Source: Cyclina sinensis
Lineage: Eukaryota; Mollusca; Bivalvia; Venerida; Veneridae
DNA length: 64,000 nucleotides
Reading direction: 5' to 3'
Assembly: GCA_012932295.1 (NCBI GenBank)
Contig: JAAONU010000009.1
Span: 11,511,535 to 11,575,534 of the forward strand
The notes beneath the pieces are model-generated. The model did no database searches and had not been told where the DNA came from. It saw only the letters and a list, made by a program, of their open reading frames with translations. A program made the position numbers and the translations under genes. Of this stretch, positions 1 through 11,276 are shown in pieces. Position 1 is the stretch's first letter; the number at the start of each line of letters is the position of its first letter.

Positions 1-1200
1 GAAGGCATATTACTCTACACAAAGTCTGTTTCTACTGCCCAAATGTTATAACTGACGTGGGATGAAGCAGGGACCAATGTCTTTATCACATTGTCATAGT
101 ACAAATACTGAATAATAATACGATGTTGTCTTGTTATTGACTGCTGTTTCATTGTCATGCGTTTTCAAAAAAAAAAAAAAAACATGGGTGGGACCTATTA
201 TTTTCAAACTCGCGCTGCGTATAATGAGTAAATCAATGAAACTTAAATCCATTTTACCAATATAACCATCGTATTTCACGCTAGTTCGAAAAAAAAAAAC
301 ACCAACAAAATATCATTTAACAACCAATTATTTTACTTTACGAGATAAACAATGAGATTACCGATAATAACGTGTCAATCATATTCAACACAATACAGTA
401 TATATCTACTAAATCTTTCGGTAAACGAACTAGTGCACAGTCATTACAAATATCAAACAAATGACCAAAATAAACGTAATGTCGATCGAATTTTGACCGG
501 CCCGCTATTGTTTCTAACCAATAGAAAGTCTTTCACTTCATCCAGTCGTACTGTTAATCAAATGATTTTGACACGCGTGGCTTGAATTAACAATATACCC
601 GACCTAAGGCATGTTTTTTCCGAAGTGCGGTCAAGGATTAAATTGACACTGATAACCAAACAATGCTGTGCAATTACCATGGTTCTTTGTGATTTAAAGT
701 CATCGAATGTAATGACAAACTGTAATTAACTCGGGCATATTATGATATAAAAACTATTGTCTCTCCTTTCTACTTGTCGAACTATTTATTTTTCTTCTTT
801 TCATTAAAACTTCTAACAAAAACAAATGTAAAACAAAATACTTTAAAAAGGATAAAAGAAAAAAATCGTTTCTCTTTTATGTACCGCGCTTCATGAATAC
901 GGTTTTGAATCGGGGTCTGACTTTTACTATGCACAATAATGGCTACCGACAGCGTTCCTCAAAATGTTAAAAAATAAATCATCGCCAACTCTCATTATTT
1001 CTATAACTTTATAAGTGTTCTTTGGTGTTTGCAATAACAAAATGATACAATGCATTGATTTCCACCAGATTTCCAGATATTCTTAGCTTGGGGCGTATAA
1101 TTCGGCAGTACAAAGTGTTTACGGTGTCGGTGAATGATAATTAATGATGCGGAATGTCTGTATGCGGGCTCCGTTTGAATAAGTTCCAGCTTTTCTTCAG
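1..1200. other. AT-rich unique DNA without a recognised gene
   Basis: No tandem array, element terminus or convincing exon is visible. Homopolymer A runs lie near 167-182 and 289-299. A 12-codon open frame begins with ATG at 939 (starting MATDSVPQ), but it has no splice donor or domain to support it. Probably intergenic or intronic host DNA. Confidence 0.5.
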
Positions 1201-1216
1201 TAACCACCGAGTAGGT

Positions 1217-1286
1217 CTCGCTTATAGGACGCAGACCCTACTTTTAAATGAAATCTGGATGGCCAAAAGTGCGTCTTATAAGTGAG
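1217..1286. repeat. Short inverted-repeat element with CTTATA-GACGCA arms
   Basis: A 17-bp left arm at 1217-1233 (CTCGCTTATAGGACGCA) and a right arm at 1270-1286 are inverted copies of each other at 15 of 17 positions, separated by about 36 bp. This looks like a miniature inverted-repeat element or a small foldback. No coding content. Confidence 0.5.
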
Positions 1287-1309
1287 TATGTACGGTAAAG
1301 GTCAGCATT

Positions 1310-1684
1310 GTCTGTTGGAGTGTATATGTCATGTCCGGTCCATAACTTTCTCATCCATCAAAGGATTTTGAAAATACTTGGCATAAATCTTCACAGTAAT
1401 GAGACGACATGTCATGCACAACACTCAGATGCCTACCTCCAAGGTCAAGGTCACTCTGAAAGGTCAAAGCTTAACATGGTCTGTTACAGGGTATATTTTG
1501 TGTCTGGTCCATAACTTTTTCATAGATCAAGGGATTGTGAAATTACTTGGCACAAATGTTCACAAAAATGAGACGACTTGTCATGCACAACACCCTGACC
1601 CCTACCTCAAAGGTCAAGGTCACTCTTGAAGGTCGAAGCCTAACTTGGTCTGTTACAGGGTATATTTCTTGTCTGGTCCATAAC
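1310..1684 (+). repeat. Tandem repeat of period 169 bp
   Basis: The motif GTCTGTT followed by GGTCCATAACT recurs at 1310, 1479 and 1648, giving a 169-bp period and just over two copies. Each unit contains AAGGTCAAGGTCACTCT. The core resembles that of family I (53396-59181). No 5' hairpin head is seen, so this is probably a truncated element. It abuts the helicase relic at 1684. Confidence 0.6.
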
Positions 1685-1863
1685 TGAATACCAGTCAGAT
1701 ATATCCAACAGGGGGATTACTGTCTACTCTAACTATAGCTGTTGGACCTACAGCCATAATCACAAAGCATATTGATCTTCCTGACTGTCTAGTAAATGGT
1801 GTTGTTTGAAATGTTGAATTCATAAGCATTGATGAACAAAAGCCATGAAAAGGAACAGTATTT
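1684..1863 (+). pseudogene. Helentron-like PIF1 helicase, fragment 1 (decayed)
   Basis: About 60 codons read in one frame (codon starts at 1684 + 3n). They include LTIAVGPTAIITKHIDLPD and LVNGVV, matching the 'vGa.vmlt.N.d...glvNG..G.V' block found in PIF1-family helicases, including the helicase domain of Helentrons. Two in-frame TGA codons at 1807 and 1846 break it. The frame reaches the left edge of a B element at 1864 and continues in register at 3722 (L-K-F-S-D-P). B therefore inserted into this gene. PIF1-type helicases unwind 5'-3'; in Helentrons the domain is fused to a Rep nuclease, which is not seen here. A host PIF1 pseudogene is a less likely alternative, because an endonuclease follows. 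Confidence 0.65.
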
Positions 1864-3721
1864 TTAGCTCCAATTTTTTTGGAAGAAAAAATCAAGTTAT
1901 TGCTACAGTAATGGTGTTGTTGCTGTTGCCGTTGCTGCTGCCTTTGCCGTTTCTGTCCTAAAAATTAAACATTAATCATAATTTCTTTATAAGTAAATGG
2001 ATTATCTTCATACTTGGACACAACAACCCTTTGGACAAGACCTTCAAGTAGAAAAGACTAAACTTGACCTTGACTGACTCGTAAATGACTTTCACCTTCA
2101 TGGTCAAAATATTGAATTTTGCTAAAATTGGCCATTACTTTATTATTAATAGGTGGATTGTCTTCATGCTTGGACACAACAACCCTTTTGATAAGACCTT
2201 CAAGTAGACCGGACTAAACTTGACCTTAACTCATAAATGATCTTCACATTCAAGGTTAAATTTTTGAATTTTGCTAAAATTGGCCATAACTTTATTATTA
2301 TTAGGTGGATTGTATTCATACTTGGACACAGCAACCCTTTGGACAAGATCTTCAAGTGGACCAGACTGAACTTGACCTTGACTCATAAATGACCTACACC
2401 TTCAAGGTCAAATTATTATATTTTGCTAAAATTGGCCATAACTTTGTTAATTGTTGTTGGATTTGATTCATACATGTAGTTGGACAAAACGACACTTATG
2501 ACAAATCCGACATTATGATTCTTTCAGGTACGACCTTGACCTTAAAATGACCTTGACAGTCAAGGTCTAATAATTGAATTTTGCTAAAACTGGCCATAAC
2601 TTTGTTATTTGTGGTTAGATTTGAATCAGACTTGGAAAAAACAACACTTATGACAAAGCCGACATGTTAAATTATTCAAGTGTGACCTTTAACATTAAAA
2701 TGACCATAAGCATCAAGGTCAAATAATTGAATTTTGCTTAAATTGTCATAACTTTGTTGTTTATGGTTGGATTTGATTCATACTTTGATAAAACAACAAT
2801 TACGACAAAACCGACATGTTGAATAAAATGACCTTGACCATCAAGGTCAGATATTTGAATTTTGCTTAAATCATCGTTACTTTCTCATTTATTTATTGAT
2901 TTGATTCATGCTTGGACAAAACAACACAAACAACACATCTGACATTTTGATTCTTTCAAGTATGATTTTACCCTTTAAATGACCCTGACAGTCAAGGTCA
3001 AATTATTGATTTTTGCTTAAACTGGCCATATCTTTGTTATTTGTGGTTGGATTTTAATCATACTTGGACAAAACAACACTTATGACAAAGCCGACATGAT
3101 AAATTATTCAAGTGTGACTTTAACTTTTAAATGACTGTGACCATTAAGGTCAAATTATTGAATTTTGCTCAAATTGTCATAACTTTGTTATTTATTTATG
3201 GATTTGATTCATACTTGGACAAAACAACACTTATGACAAATCCAACATTATGTTTCTTTCATGTGTGACCTTGACCTTAAAATGACCTTGACAGTCAAGG
3301 TAAATTAAATTTTGCTAAAATTTCCCATAACTTTGTTATTTGTTGTTGGATTCCATTCATACTTGGACAAAACAACACTTATGACAAAACCAACATGTTG
3401 AATAACTCACGTGTGACCATGACCTAAAAATGACCTTGACCATGAAGGTCAGATGTTTGAATTTTGCTTAAATTGTCATAACTTTCTCATTTATATATGG
3501 AATTGATTCATACTTGGAAAAACTATACTTATGACAAATCCAACATTTGACAGGCAAGATCAGATTTGAATTTTGCAATAATTGCTATGGATGAATTTGA
3601 TAATTATATTTCCAAATGATGTTTCATTTGAAATCCCTTCACCACAATGTGCTTCCTCTGATGTGTTTGCCTCTGGAAATAGGAAAAAGTTGAGCATGGC
3701 CCAGGCTTGCGGTGGCTCTTG
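1864..3721 (+). mobile_element. Family B element, complete, inserted in the helicase relic
   Basis: The head at 1866 (AGCTCC then a T-run, GGAAG and an A-run) is a degenerate version of the AGCTCGAC hairpin. It is followed by a GTTGTTGCTGTTGCCG stretch. The core is about ten units of roughly 110-170 bp, each with ACTTGGACA, ACAACAC or ACAACCC, TGACCTTGA, CAAGGTCA and GGCCATAACTTTG. The tail at 3595-3721 has the unique block TTCATTTGAAATCCC, then a GC hairpin and GGTGGCTCTTG. Removing 1864-3721 joins the helicase reading frame. No open frame of its own, so it is non-autonomous. Confidence 0.8.
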
Positions 3722-4240
3722 TTAAAGTTTTCTGATCCAAGCTTTGGAAGAGAAAGTAAAAAGAGAAGCCCACAACATTTAAGAGATTGTGTACCAATCA
3801 AGGCCATCACTGTTGCATTTTCACTCACATCTGAATGACCAGTTTCTGTCGAGAGAAAAATGTACCCTTTAGTTTTAGCATTTGGCTTAACTGCTCACAA
3901 GTCTTAGGGAAGTACCTACACACACTGTGTGCACATATTTTCTCAACATTCCTTCTCTTAAAGCCCTTCTCTCAGACTTGGCTGCCCAAAGACATATTTC
4001 AAGATTGAATGCTCTTTGCTTAACAGAAACTCACAGTACAGAAGAATGTTCTTTAGAAGGATTCTGCGGATATTTTAAGCCCACACAACATGGTCTAGCA
4101 ATGTTCACTTAAAGAGAGTCAACTGATTTTGAAAATAACAGTTCCCTCCAGTTTATGTCTAGAATAGTTTCAGACCAAGGTGGAAACGTTCTCATAGCTG
4201 TTACTTACAGACCACCTCAATTCAACAAAAATGTGTTTTT
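3722..4240 (+). pseudogene. Helentron-like helicase C-terminus and start of endonuclease domain (decayed)
   Basis: From 3722 the frame reads LKFSDPSFG, then VPIKAITVAF, then RKMYPLVLAFGLTAHKS. The last is the PIF1 helicase block usually written R.qfPL.lA...T.HKsQG. Here the Q codon is replaced by TAG at 3905, and a TGA lies at 3836. After one frameshift, from about 3927, the endonuclease/exonuclease/phosphatase (EEP) fold begins: NIPSLKALLSDL, LCLTETH (catalytic E-T region) and VTYRPPQFN. A TAA sits in frame at 4110. Helicase followed by EEP endonuclease is the Helentron order. An A element interrupts the endonuclease at 4241. Confidence 0.65.
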
Positions 4241-5736
4241 AGCTCACCTGAGCACAAAGTGCTCAAGGTGAGCTTTTGTGATCGCCTGATGTCTGTCGTC
4301 CGTCCGTGCGTGCGTGCGTGCGTCGTCAACTTTTTCTTCAAACAACTTCTTCTCCTGAACTGCTGGGCCAATCTTGCTGAAACTTGGCAGGAATGTTACT
4401 TGCATGAAGCTTTACCAAAATTATTTAAATGGTTTAGGTCCATTGCATTTCTAGGCCACAAGAGCTAAAAATAGATTTTCAAAGTTGGAACTTTAAAAAT
4501 CTTCTTCTCCAGAACTACAAGGCCTGGAGCTTAGATATTTGGTATGAAGCATCATCAGGTGGACCTTTACCAAGTTTGTTCAAATCATGACCCCTGGGTC
4601 AAAAATGGCCCTGCCCCAGGGGTCACTAGTTTTACAAAGAATTCTATAGGAAAAACTTTAAAAATCTGCTTGTCTGAAACCACAATGTCTAGAGTTTAGA
4701 TATTTGGTGTACAGCATTGTCCAGTGGACCTCTACCAAGTTTGTTCAAATCATGGCTCCTGGGTCAAAAATGGCCCAGCCCCTGGGGTCACATGTTGTAC
4801 ATAGAGTTATATAGGAAAAACTTTAAAAAATCTTCTTGTCAGAAACCGCAAGGCATAGAGTTTAAATATTTGGTGTGCAGCATTGTCTAGTGGACCTCTA
4901 TCAAGTTTGTTCAAATTATGTCCCCTGGGTCAAAATTGGCCACGCCCCAGGGTTCTATTGATTTACATATAGTTATATAGGAAAAACATGAAAAATCATT
5001 TTTCTCTGAAACTAATAGGACTAGACCTTAGATATTTGGTATGGAGTATTGTGTTGAGAACCTTTACCAGTATTGTTTATATGTTGGCCCCGGGGTGAAA
5101 ATTGGCCCCGCCCCGGGGGCCCTTAATATGGAAAAAAGGCAATCTTTAAAAATCTTCTTACTGGAAACCTCAATGCCTACAGCTTAGATATTTGGTATGC
5201 AGCATTGTCTAGTGGACCTCTACCTGATTTGTTTGAAAAATGTCACTGGGGTCACTTTTGGCCCTGCCCGAGGGGTCATAAGTTTTAAATAGCAGTATAG
5301 AAGAAAATCTTTAAAAATCTTCTTGTCTGAAACCACAGAGCCTAGAATTTTAAAATTTGGCATGAAGCAAGCTTTATCATGCTTTTTGAAATTATTAGAT
5401 TAGGTTAAAGGTCACGGAGGCTAAAAATAGATTTATCTACTGTACCTCAGAGAGCCTTCATTTATAGACCAATATCTTTGATATTCAGTATATAGGTTCC
5501 TTGCATGTACGTCTACCCATGGGTAGGGTTTGAGGTCACTGGGTCAAGGTCACCATAGCTTATGATAGATATTTCTACTTTCTGTCATAGAGCCTTTATT
5601 TATTGACTGATATTTTACATATTTGGTTTGTAGGCACTTACATATTTTCAATTAAAAAATGAAATACTGCTTAGCAGCAAACCTACAGCCAAAGTACTCA
5701 GGTGAGCGATCCAGGGCCATGATGGCCCTCTTGTTT
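4241..5736 (+). mobile_element. Family A element (AGCTCACC ends), complete, inserted in the endonuclease relic
   Basis: The 5' hairpin AGCTCACCTGAGC/AAA/GTGCTCA starts at 4241. A (GTCC)(GTGC)n stretch follows at about 4290-4325. The core has about five units with AAAATCTTCTTGTC, TAGATATTTGGT and ACCAAGTTTGTTCAAAT. A unique 3' block (5385-5690) precedes the inverted arm CTCAGGTGAGCG, then hairpin AGGGCCATGATGGCCCT and CTTG. The flanking endonuclease reading resumes directly at 5737. Intact-looking, non-coding. Confidence 0.85.
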
Positions 5737-5997
5737 TCTTTCCTCTCATCTGCCGTCAATGCTATACCTAAGTCACATAATATTCTACTTGGTGGAGACT
5801 TTAACTTGATGCCTGATGATCAAAGTGTGAATAAGTTTTGTCATGATAATCAACTTCGACAATATGTAGAAAAGCCAACTCATCAGTTAGAAAAAACATT
5901 GGACCTGATTTTCACATCTGATAACATACAGTGCACTAGTACAGTGATTCCAGTTTCCTACACCAACCATTTCCTGACTATTTTATCTGTTTTCTAA
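5737..5997 (+). pseudogene. Helentron-like EEP endonuclease C-terminus
   Basis: The frame continues from the left flank as S-F-L-S-S-A-V-N, then HNILLGGDFNL (EEP motif 'GDFN'), KPTHQ, TLDLIFTSDN and SYTNHFLTI (a degraded S-D-H motif). A stop follows a few residues later at 5995-5997. In non-LTR retrotransposons the endonuclease is N-terminal and is followed by reverse transcriptase. Here it ends the protein, as in Helentrons. The missing D of SDH suggests loss of activity. A non-LTR fragment is possible but fits less well with the helicase upstream. Confidence 0.6.
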
Positions 5998-6091
5998 ATG
6001 GTTTGTATTTATTTGTATTCGTCACATTTTGTGGTTTTGAAGTAGTGATAACAACAACACAAATGTATTTCTGTTGACACATACACAGGTT

Positions 6092-7731
6092 ATAATACCC
6101 CCAAAATGAAGTTTGGGGGGTATATAGGAGTCACCCGGTGGTTGGTCGGTCGATCGGTCATTGTTATTGCCAATATTGGTTTTCCTTGTCCTGAGCATAA
6201 CTTAAAAACTACTGGTTGGAATTCAGTGCAACTTCATACAATGGTCAAGCACAATAAGAGGAAGTGCAGAGTCCAAGAATCATAACTCCATCTTCACTAT
6301 TTTCAGAGTTATTGCCCTTTATTGGTTTTCCTTGTCCAGAGCTTAACTTGAAAACTGCTGGTTGGAATTCAGTGCAATTTCATACAATGGTCAAGCACAA
6401 TGAGAGGAAGTGCATTGTCCAAGAATCATAACTCCATCTTCACTATTTGCAGAGTTATTGCCCTCTGTTAGTTTTCCTTTGTATGGAGCAAAACTTGAAA
6501 ACTACTGGTTGGAATTCATTGCAACTTCACACAGTGGTTAATCACAATGTGAGGAAGTGCAGTGTCCAAGATACATAACTCCATCTTCTCTATTTTCAGA
6601 GTTATTGCCCTCTGTTAGTTTTCCTTTGTATGGAGCAAAACTTGAAAACTACTGGTTGGAACTCAATGCAACTACATACAATGGTCAAGCACAATGAGAG
6701 GAAGTGCCATGTCCAAGAATCATAACTCCATCTTCAATATTTGCAGAGTTATTGCCCTATTGCTGGTTTTCCTTTGTATTGAGCAAAACTTGAAAACTAC
6801 TGGTTTGAATTCAATACAACATTATTCAATGGTCAAGCACAATAAGAGGAAGTGCAGTGTTCAAGAATCATAATTCCAGATTTTTCATTTGCAGAGTTAT
6901 TGCCCTTTACTGGTTTTCTTTATTCGGAGCATAGCTTGAAAACTACTGGTTGGAATTCAGTGCAACTTCATACAATGGTCAAGCACAATGAGAGGAAGTG
7001 CAGTGTCCAAGAATCATAACTCCATCTTCACTATTTGCAGAGTTATTGCTCTTTGTTGGTTTTCCTTTGTATGGAGCAAAACTTGAAAACTACCGGTTGG
7101 AATTCAATGCAACTTCATACAGTGGTCAAGCACAATGAGAGGAAGTGCAGTGTTTAAGAATCATAACTCCATCTTCTCTATTTGCAGAGTTATTACCCTT
7201 AGTTTGTTTTCTTTATTTGGAGCATATCTTGAAAACTACTGGTTGGAATTCAGTGCAACTTCATACAATGATCAAGCACAATGAGAGAAAGTGCATTGTA
7301 TAAGAGCTATAACTCCATCTTCACTATTTGCAGAGTTATTGCTCTTCCTTGGATTTCCTTTTCGAGAATATAATTTGGAAAGTCGTGGTTGGAATTCAGT
7401 GCAACTTCATACAATGGTCAAGCACATTGAGTGGATGTGCAGTGTACAAGAGCTATAACTCTTCACTGTTTGCACAGTTATTGCCCTTTGTTAGTTTTCT
7501 TTGTCTGGAGAATAAATTGAAAACTATTTTTTTGGAATTTAATGCAACTTCATACAATGGTCAAGCGCAATGAGAGGAAATGCAATGTACAAGAATCACA
7601 ACTATCTTTAATTGCCCACAACCATAACTCTTTTTCAATTTTTTTCAGAAGTATTCTGTTACTAAATTGATAACTTCCTCTGTTCTGTAGTGGTGTTTTG
7701 GGGGTATTAATCACATTTAGTGATAGCTCTA
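6092..7731 (+). mobile_element. Family F element (AATACCCCC ends)
   Basis: The 5' hairpin AATACCCCCAAAA...TTTGGGGGGTAT lies at about 6093-6125, followed by a GGTCGGTCGATCGGTC stretch. About ten core units of roughly 110-150 bp carry GAGCATAACTTGAAAACTAC, GGAATTCAGTGCAACTTCAT and GAGTTATTGCC. The 3' arm TTTTGGGGGTATTAA is followed by hairpin ATCAC-ATTTA-GTGAT and AGCTCTAG, then host TTT. It sits about 95 bp after the endonuclease stop, so it may lie in the 3' part of the Helentron relic. Confidence 0.8.
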
Positions 7732-8115
7732 GTTTGATTCTATTTCTTTAATGAATTTATTGTTGCATGTGCAGATCTAGCATTGATCAAGATTTTGCAC
7801 TGAAAGTCCAGATCCATACCTCAATCTTTCGAAATACCACAATTTTATGCTTCATGTATAACGTCCCTTAGGCAGGGGACTTTGGTAACTCTATTACAAA
7901 TTCTTTTGCATTATTTTCATAACAATTACGAAATCTGCCCTAAAATGTCTTAACAGCAACACATTCAACCAATGGCAAACTTCCTTCTTTAGCTGAAGAT
8001 TTTGTATTTAAAAATTTCAATCATTACAAATGTACATCAAAATCGATTTTAATACAGTTATGCAAAAAAAAACATATATACGAGTATATCATAAAGAACC
8101 TGTGTTATTTATTTT
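7732..8115. other. Unique AT-rich spacer
   Basis: I see no element terminus, repeat unit or exon. It separates F from G. The text ACGTCCCTTAGGCAGGGGAC near 7860 includes a small palindrome. Confidence 0.4.
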
Positions 8116-9147
8116 TATGCCCCAAAAAGGAGGCATATATTAATCAAATTGTCAGTCCTTCTGTCTGTCAGTCCCCATTTTGTCTGGAGCATAACTCCAA
8201 AAGTATAGAAGGCATTGACTTCAGACTTGGAATATAGGTTGATGATGATGAGGCAAAGTGCAGTGCACAAGAACCGTAACTCCAGGTCCCTTATACTTTG
8301 AATAATCTCCCCTTTTCAGTTTTCCTTGTCTGGACATTTTCTCCCGAAGTATACATTGGGATTGGCTTCAAACTTGAAATAAAGGTTGTTGGTGATGACG
8401 CGGAATGTAATGACCAAGAACCAACTCCAGCTCACTGACATTTTGGATTATCTCCCTTTGTCATTTTTGCTTGTCTGGGGCATAACTCAAAAAGTATTGG
8501 AGATATCAACTTGAAACTTCATAGATAAATAGATCTCATTGAGGAGAAGTGCAGTGCCCAGGAAACATAACTCTCTTTTGCATAATTTTGGAATTATTGC
8601 CCTTTAAAATTGTTCATACTTAATTTTTGTCTGGGGCATAACTAAAAAAATTCAAAAAGTATTGGAGGTATCGACTTGAAACTTCATAGATAAATAGATC
8701 CTATTGAGGGGAACTGCAGTTCCCAAGAAACATAACTCTCTTTTGCATAATTTGGAATTATTGCCATAAGATATTTTTTATACTTATACATATTTTTTTA
8801 CAAAAAAAATTGGAGATATCAACTTGAAACTTTATAGATAAATTGATCTCATAAAGGAGAATTGCATTGCCCAGGAACAAAAACTCTCTTTTGCATAATT
8901 TTGGAATAATTGCCCTTTGAAATTTTTTCATACTTCATTTTTGTCCGGGGCATAACTCAAAAAGTATTGGAGATATCAGCTTTAAACTTCATAGATAGAT
9001 AGATAGACCTCATTGAGGTGGACAAGTGCAGTGACCAAGTACCATAACTCTTTTAACCATAATTTTGGTATTATTGCCCCTTGAAATGTTTCATACTTAT
9101 TTTTTGTCTGTGGCATAACTCAAAAAGCATTGGAGAATTCAACCTGA

Positions 9148-10751
9148 AACTTTGTTATTAAAAGTTGGATTGTCTTCATGCTTGGACACAACAACCCTTT
9201 TGACAAGACCTTCAAGTAGACCAGACTGAAATTGACCTTGACTCATAAATGACCTTCACATTCAAGATCAAATTGTTGAACTTTGCAAAAGTTAGCCATA
9301 ACTTTGTTATTAATGGTTGGATTTGATTAATACTTAGACAAAACATCATTTATGACAAAACCGACATGTTGAATGATTTAGGTATGACCTTCACCTTAAA
9401 ATGACTTGACTGTCAAGGTCAAATGATTGAATTTTGCTTAAATTGTCATAACTTTGTCATTTTTTTACATATTTCATTCATGCTTGGTCAAAACAGCACT
9501 TATGACAAAACTGACTTGTTGAGTTATTCAAGTTTGAATTTGACCTGAAAATGACCTTGACCATGAAAGTCAAGTTATTGTGTTATGATAAAATTGTCAT
9601 AACTTTGTTATTTATTTATGGATTTGATTCATAATTAAACAAAACATCACTTATGACAAAACCGACATGTTGAATAATTCAGATATGACTTTCACCTTAA
9701 AATGATCTTGACTATCAAGGTCAGATGATTGAACTTTGCTTTAATTATCATAACCTTGTTATTTATTTATGGATTTGATAAAAACTGAGACAGAACAACA
9801 CTTAGGACAAGTCCTTCAAGAAGACCAGACTGAACTTGAACTTGACTCATAAATGACCTTCACTTTCAAGATTAAATTATTGAATTTTACTAAAATGGGC
9901 CATAACTTTGTAATTAATAGCTGGATTGTCTTTATACTTGGACACAATAACTCTTTGGAAAAGACTTTCAAGAAGACCAGACTGAACTTGACCTTGACTC
10001 ATAAATGACCTTCATCTTAAAGGTCAAATTTTTCAATTTTGCTGAAATTAGCCATACTTTGTTACTTTGTTATTAATAGTTGGATTTGATTCGTTCTTGA
10101 ACAGAACAACATTTACGACAAAATTGACATGTTGTGTGAATCAGAAAACCCTCTAGAGTGAAAACTGTTTCTGCTCAGTAACAGGAGTACCATTTTACCC
10201 AGAGCCTTCAAACTTCATAGGATGATTGTCTTTACTCAGTTAAAGAACCCAATCATTTTTGGGGTCAGTAGGTCAAAAGTCAAGGTCACAGGGACCTGTA
10301 GAGTGAAAACTATTTCTGCTCAGTAACTGGAGTACCATTTTACCCAGAACCTTCAAACTTCATAGGATAATTATATTAGAAGAACCCTATTGTTTTTCGG
10401 GTCTGTAGGTCAAAGGTCAATTTCACTGGACCTGTAGAATGAAACTATTTCTGCTAAAAAATTTGAGTACTATTACACCCAGTCTCCAAACTTATTGAAA
10501 ACTTATTCAAATTTGTGAACAACGAACACCCATAACAACCAGTAATGATACTTGTAACATGAGCAATGAGACTCAGGTGAGCGATTTAGGGCCATGATGG
10601 CCCTCTTGTTTATTAATGGATAGATTTGATAATAATAATCCTAAATGATGTTGCCTTTGAAAACCCTTCACCACAATATGCTTCCTCTGATGTGTTTGCC
10701 TTTGGAAATAAGAAAAAGTTGAGCATGGCTCCCCCCTTGCGGTGGCTCTTG
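9148..10751 (+). mobile_element. Family B element lacking its head
   Basis: B-type units (ACTTGGACACAACAACCC, TGACCTTGACTCATAAATGA, GGCCATAACTTTG) run from about 9148 to 10135. They are interrupted by an A-tailed fragment and finish at 10609-10751 with the B-specific tail (CTTCACCACAATATGCTTCC, then a GC hairpin and GGTGGCTCTTG). The AGCTCGAC head is absent, so the copy is 5'-truncated or recombined. Confidence 0.65.
10136..10608 (+). mobile_element. A-tailed fragment with an E-like core
   Basis: Core text AGAGTGAAAACTGTTTCTGC and CATTTTACCCAGAGCCTTC is E-like, but the end is the A arm CTCAGGTGAGCG, hairpin AGGGCCATGATGGCCCT and CTTG. The same E-core/A-tail joint occurs at 34378-34753. No 5' head is visible. 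It splits the B element. Confidence 0.6.
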
Positions 10752-10853
10752 TTTATTTTGCACAAATGGTCAAGGTAACATCAAGTTATAAGTTACCATG
10801 ACTGTGGCCATTGCCTTGTTTTGGGGGCATTCATGTCTGTGACACATTTCTTG

Positions 10854-11276
10854 TTGGCACCTTGTTTAGAAGATGAGAATCACATTGGCATAGCTTTGTT
10901 GTCTAAGCTTTTGCCTTTGGAATTAATCCATCAAATGGTTTGTCCAAAGATTTATTTGCTTAACTAAAAATTAATGCACTACCTACACAGATGTGCAAAA
11001 TATAATCAATTTCCTCAGTGAAAGTACAACTAGTGCTGTGACTGGTTGATATTTTCTGCTCACTTGCTTTCATTCTCTGATAAGGCAGTGTTTTTGAATA
11101 CCAAACTGATTGCCATGTGGTTACCATTAGAAATTGTTTAAAACATATTGTTTATAAGAGTGGGCTATGTTTTTAGCATAGCTACTATAATTTTTCAGGC
11201 CATTTCCAGGATTTGAAAGTCAAATTTCAAGGACATTTACCAATTTTCCAGGACATCTAAGTTTGCATATATTTTT
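10854..11276. other. Unique spacer
   Basis: Non-repetitive AT-rich DNA with no exon or element end recognised. It ends in a T-run at which the next A element begins. Confidence 0.4.

Larger units (their letters stand above)
8116..10853 (+). mobile_element. Family G element (ATGCCCC ends) containing nested pieces
   Basis: The head ATGCCCCAAAAAGGAGGCAT starts at 8117, then a GTCAGTCCTTCTGTCTGTC stretch. Core units (8170-9145) carry GGGGCATAACTC, AAAGTATTGGAGATATC and GAACTGCAGT or GTGCAGTGCC. At about 9148 the sequence switches to a headless B array with an inserted A-type tail. G text resumes after 10751 and ends with TTTTGGGGGCAT, a GTC/GAC hairpin and TTTCTTG at 10853. The 9148 junction has no clean head and so may be a recombination joint. 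Confidence 0.6.
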
